Part shown: piece by piece, positions 13,636 to 15,650 of the stretch | Position numbering within the stretch: position 1 is the stretch's first letter | Layout: every line of letters begins with the position of its first letter | Assembly (NCBI GenBank): GCA_955652585.1 | Contig: CATPBF010000017.1 | Coordinates: forward strand, 1-15,650 | Source of the DNA: Candidatus Dormiibacterota bacterium | GTDB lineage: Bacteria > Chloroflexota > Dormibacteria > Dormibacterales > Dormibacteraceae | DNA: 15,650 nucleotides | Reading direction: 5' to 3' | Program-made: the position numbers and the translations under genes | Notes under the pieces: model-generated | Databases searched by the model: none | What the model was told of the DNA's origin: nothing | What the model saw: the letters and a program-made list of their open reading frames with translations, nothing else

Positions 13636-15650
13636 ACAAGTGGGTCAGGGGGCTCCTGCAGACCGCGTTCGCACTCATTCTGGTCGTCCTGTGGCTGCGC
13701 ACGGTTTCGCTGGGCGAGGTACTCACCCACGCCAGGGTGCACAGCTGGGCGGCCGTGGTCCTGATGCTCGCGCTGTTCCTGGTCACGAGCCTCATCAGAG
13801 CGCGGCGCTGGCTCGTGCTCCTGCGCCCTCTGGCACCGGTGGGCATGGTGCGCGCGTTCGCGATGAACGCCGCGGCCAGCTTGCTCAACTACGTAATCCC
13901 GATCCGGTCTGGCGACGCGATGCGGGGCTGGTGGTTGTGGCGGCGGCATCGTGTGCCGCCCGGGTCCGCGCTGGCCACCGTCGTCATCGACAAAGTCTGC
14001 GACCTCGCGGGAGTCGCGGTCGTTCTCGCCGCACTTGAGGTGCTGGCGGCGACCGGTGCGGTGACCGCGCCACGCGGGCTCCTGGGCGCGGCAGCGCTTG
14101 CGGTCGCGCTGCTGTCAGCGGTATTGGGCACGGCGCTGCTCGGTCCGCGCATAGCTCGTTCGCCTCTGGCACGGAAGGTGTTGCCTGAGCGCTTGGCCTC
14201 CGGTCTGGCCGGTCAGGCCTTCGCGTTTCGCGCGGGGGCCAAGGGCCTGTGGACGCCGGCCCTCGCCGGGCGGCTCGCGGGACTGACCGCGATCGCGCTG
14301 GTAATCGACGCCTTCAACTTCAGCCTGCTGTTCTCGGCCGTCGGCATTCCGGTGCCGACGCTGAAAGCCATGGCCGCCTATCCGGCATTGCTGCTTGCGT
14401 TCGCAGTCCCCGCCGGTCCCGGCTATGTGGGCAGCCTCGAGGTGGCGGGTTCGCTCGTGCTGGGCGGAGGGCTGGGCCTGAGCGCGGTGGTGGCCGGGGG
14501 CGCGATCGTCCTGTACCACGCGATCACGGCCGGCTATGCGCTGGTGCTCGGATTTCTTGGTTTCCTGCTGGTCGGCGGGAAGCGACGAGCACGCGCGTCC
14601 GGGCCGCGGCGGGTCGCGGTGTTCCACTGCGGATTTACATACTCAGGCGGCGGCGAACGCATCGTCATCGAAGAGGTGCTCGGCCTGCGCCGACGTGGGT
14701 TCGCCGTGGAGTGCTACGCGCCCACCGTCGACGCTTCGCGCTGTTACCCAGACCTGATCGGAGAGGTGCGCGTGCGCACGTTTCTTCCTCAGCTGCCGCG
14801 CTGGTTCCCGTTCCGAGAGGCGGCGCAGATGGCCGCAGCGTCGGTGCTCATGCCGCTGTACGCATGGCGCTTCCGCGGCGTGGACGTGATCATCGGCTGC
14901 AACCAGCCAAGCGCGTGGATCGCCTGGTGGGCGGCGCGGCTGATCGATGTGCCGTATGTGGTCTATCTCAATCAGCCCAACCGGCTGGTTTACCCGCGCA
15001 GCATCGACCGCGAGACGGGGTGGGTGGCCAATGCGGACTATCGATTGCTCGCCGCAGTCGTGTTGCGGGCGACGAAATTCGTCGCGTGGGCAGACCGCCG
15101 TTCGGTGCAGGAGGCGGACCAGCTCCTGGTCAACGGCGACTACATCGGCGACATCATCCGTGGCATTTACAAGCGCGAGGCGGTCGACTGTCCGGCCGGG
15201 TGCCACGTGGCGTCGTCGGGTTTTCCGCTCCCGATCAAGGCTCGATTTTCTGGTGGACTGACCATCAACGGCTACCCGATCCGGCGCCCGTACGTGCTGC
15301 TGACCAACCGGCACTATCCGCAGAAGCGATTCGACCTTGCCATTCGCGCCATCCAGGAGGTACGCAAGCAGCACCCCAAAGTCCAACTTGTGATCCCGGG
15401 ACCGTCGACCTCGCACACGGCGACTCTAAAGACGCTCGTCGAGGACCTCAAGCTGACCGATTGCATTCTGTTTCTCGGTGCCATCACCGAGGACGAGCTC
15501 GAGAAGCTCTACGAGGGCGCGGCGGTGTACGTGTACCCGGCGCCCGAGGAAGACTTCGGGATGGGCGTCATCGAATCGATGGCCAAGGGCGTGCCGGTGG
15601 TGGCGTGGAACCAGGCCGGCCCTACGGTCACTGTGGGACCCGGCACTGGC
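13632..15650 (+). CDS. Flippase-like membrane domain fused to a GT4 glycosyltransferase (partial)
   Basis: An open frame from ATG 13632 runs off the right edge without a stop (673 residues seen). Residues 1-320 form a multi-spanning domain of the lysylphosphatidylglycerol-synthase TM/flippase-like family, with LIRARRWLVLLRPL, NYVIPIRSGDAMRGWW and VVIDKVCDLAGVAVV. From residue about 327 a complete family-4 glycosyltransferase begins: RRVAVFHCGFTYSGGGE (donor-side glycine loop at 339-341), then RPYVLLTNRHYPQKRFDLAI. The EX7E motif is Glu640 to Glu648 in EDFGMGVIE. GT4 enzymes transfer sugars from nucleotide donors to lipid or glycan acceptors with retention. No stop or second ribosome binding site separates the two parts, so they appear to be one polypeptide. 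An undetected sequencing error is the alternative. The ATGA overlap with the exosortase gene places it in the same operon, probably for assembling or exporting a lipid-linked glycan. Confidence 0.88.
   Translation, partial: MNKWVRGLLQTAFALILVVLWLRTVSLGEVLTHARVHSWAAVVLMLALFLVTSLIRARRWLVLLRPLAPVGMVRAFAMNAAASLLNYVIPIRSGDAMRGWWLWRRHRVPPGSALATVVIDKVCDLAGVAVVLAALEVLAATGAVTAPRGLLGAAALAVALLSAVLGTALLGPRIARSPLARKVLPERLASGLAGQAFAFRAGAKGLWTPALAGRLAGLTAIALVIDAFNFSLLFSAVGIPVPTLKAMAAYPALLLAFAVPAGPGYVGSLEVAGSLVLGGGLGLSAVVAGGAIVLYHAITAGYALVLGFLGFLLVGGKRRARASGPRRVAVFHCGFTYSGGGERIVIEEVLGLRRRGFAVECYAPTVDASRCYPDLIGEVRVRTFLPQLPRWFPFREAAQMAAASVLMPLYAWRFRGVDVIIGCNQPSAWIAWWAARLIDVPYVVYLNQPNRLVYPRSIDRETGWVANADYRLLAAVVLRATKFVAWADRRSVQEADQLLVNGDYIGDIIRGIYKREAVDCPAGCHVASSGFPLPIKARFSGGLTINGYPIRRPYVLLTNRHYPQKRFDLAIRAIQEVRKQHPKVQLVIPGPSTSHTATLKTLVEDLKLTDCILFLGAITEDELEKLYEGAAVYVYPAPEEDFGMGVIESMAKGVPVVAWNQAGPTVTVGPGTG

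Noticed and set aside
1..15650. CRISPR arrays, tRNA or rRNA genes, insertion sequences, phage genes
   Set aside because: No regularly spaced repeats, no cloverleaf-like gene, and no transposase or integrase motifs were found in any open frame.

Overview
The window is a GC-rich bacterial chromosome segment in which every gene I can support lies on the + strand. The order hemW-hrcA-grpE-dnaJ, with a CIRCE operator in front of hrcA, points to a Gram-positive-related (Terrabacteria) lineage. With the high GC, an exosortase-like protein and a BldC-like regulator, a Chloroflexota, Dormibacterota or deep actinobacterial relative is my best guess. This is an inference from gene content, not a phylogenetic placement.

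Region 1 (1-4053) is conserved housekeeping: the tail of an unidentified gene, the radical-SAM haem chaperone HemW, the heat-shock repressor HrcA with its CIRCE site, and the chaperone partners GrpE and DnaJ. DnaK, which DnaJ and GrpE serve, is not in the cluster.

Region 2 (4054-5542) holds a secreted lipoprotein with Ig-like repeats and a small, basic, helical protein of unknown role.

Region 3 (5632-10043) holds a 1192-residue membrane sensor (six predicted TM segments, PAS-PAS-GAF-PAS, then GGDEF and EAL) with intact c-di-GMP synthase and phosphodiesterase motifs. Its stop codon overlaps the start of an RmlD-like sugar-nucleotide reductase.

Region 4 (10044-15650, open at the right end) is the most interesting part. 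A 279-bp control region leads into four genes joined by stop/start overlaps: a protein made of two tandem BldC/MerR-like DNA-binding units; a processive family-2 glycosyltransferase that continues into an exported domain ending in a PEP-CTERM-like tail (Val-Pro-Glu-Ser, hydrophobic helix, Arg cluster); an exosortase/archaeosortase-family transpeptidase with its Cys, Arg and His residues; and a flippase-like membrane domain fused in frame to a family-4 glycosyltransferase. Together they look like a polysaccharide synthesis and export operon. The sorting enzyme sits next to a candidate substrate that is itself the polymer synthase. The c-di-GMP enzyme and rmlD upstream fit a surface-polysaccharide theme, but no direct regulatory link is visible. 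No tRNA, rRNA, CRISPR array, insertion sequence or phage gene was seen.
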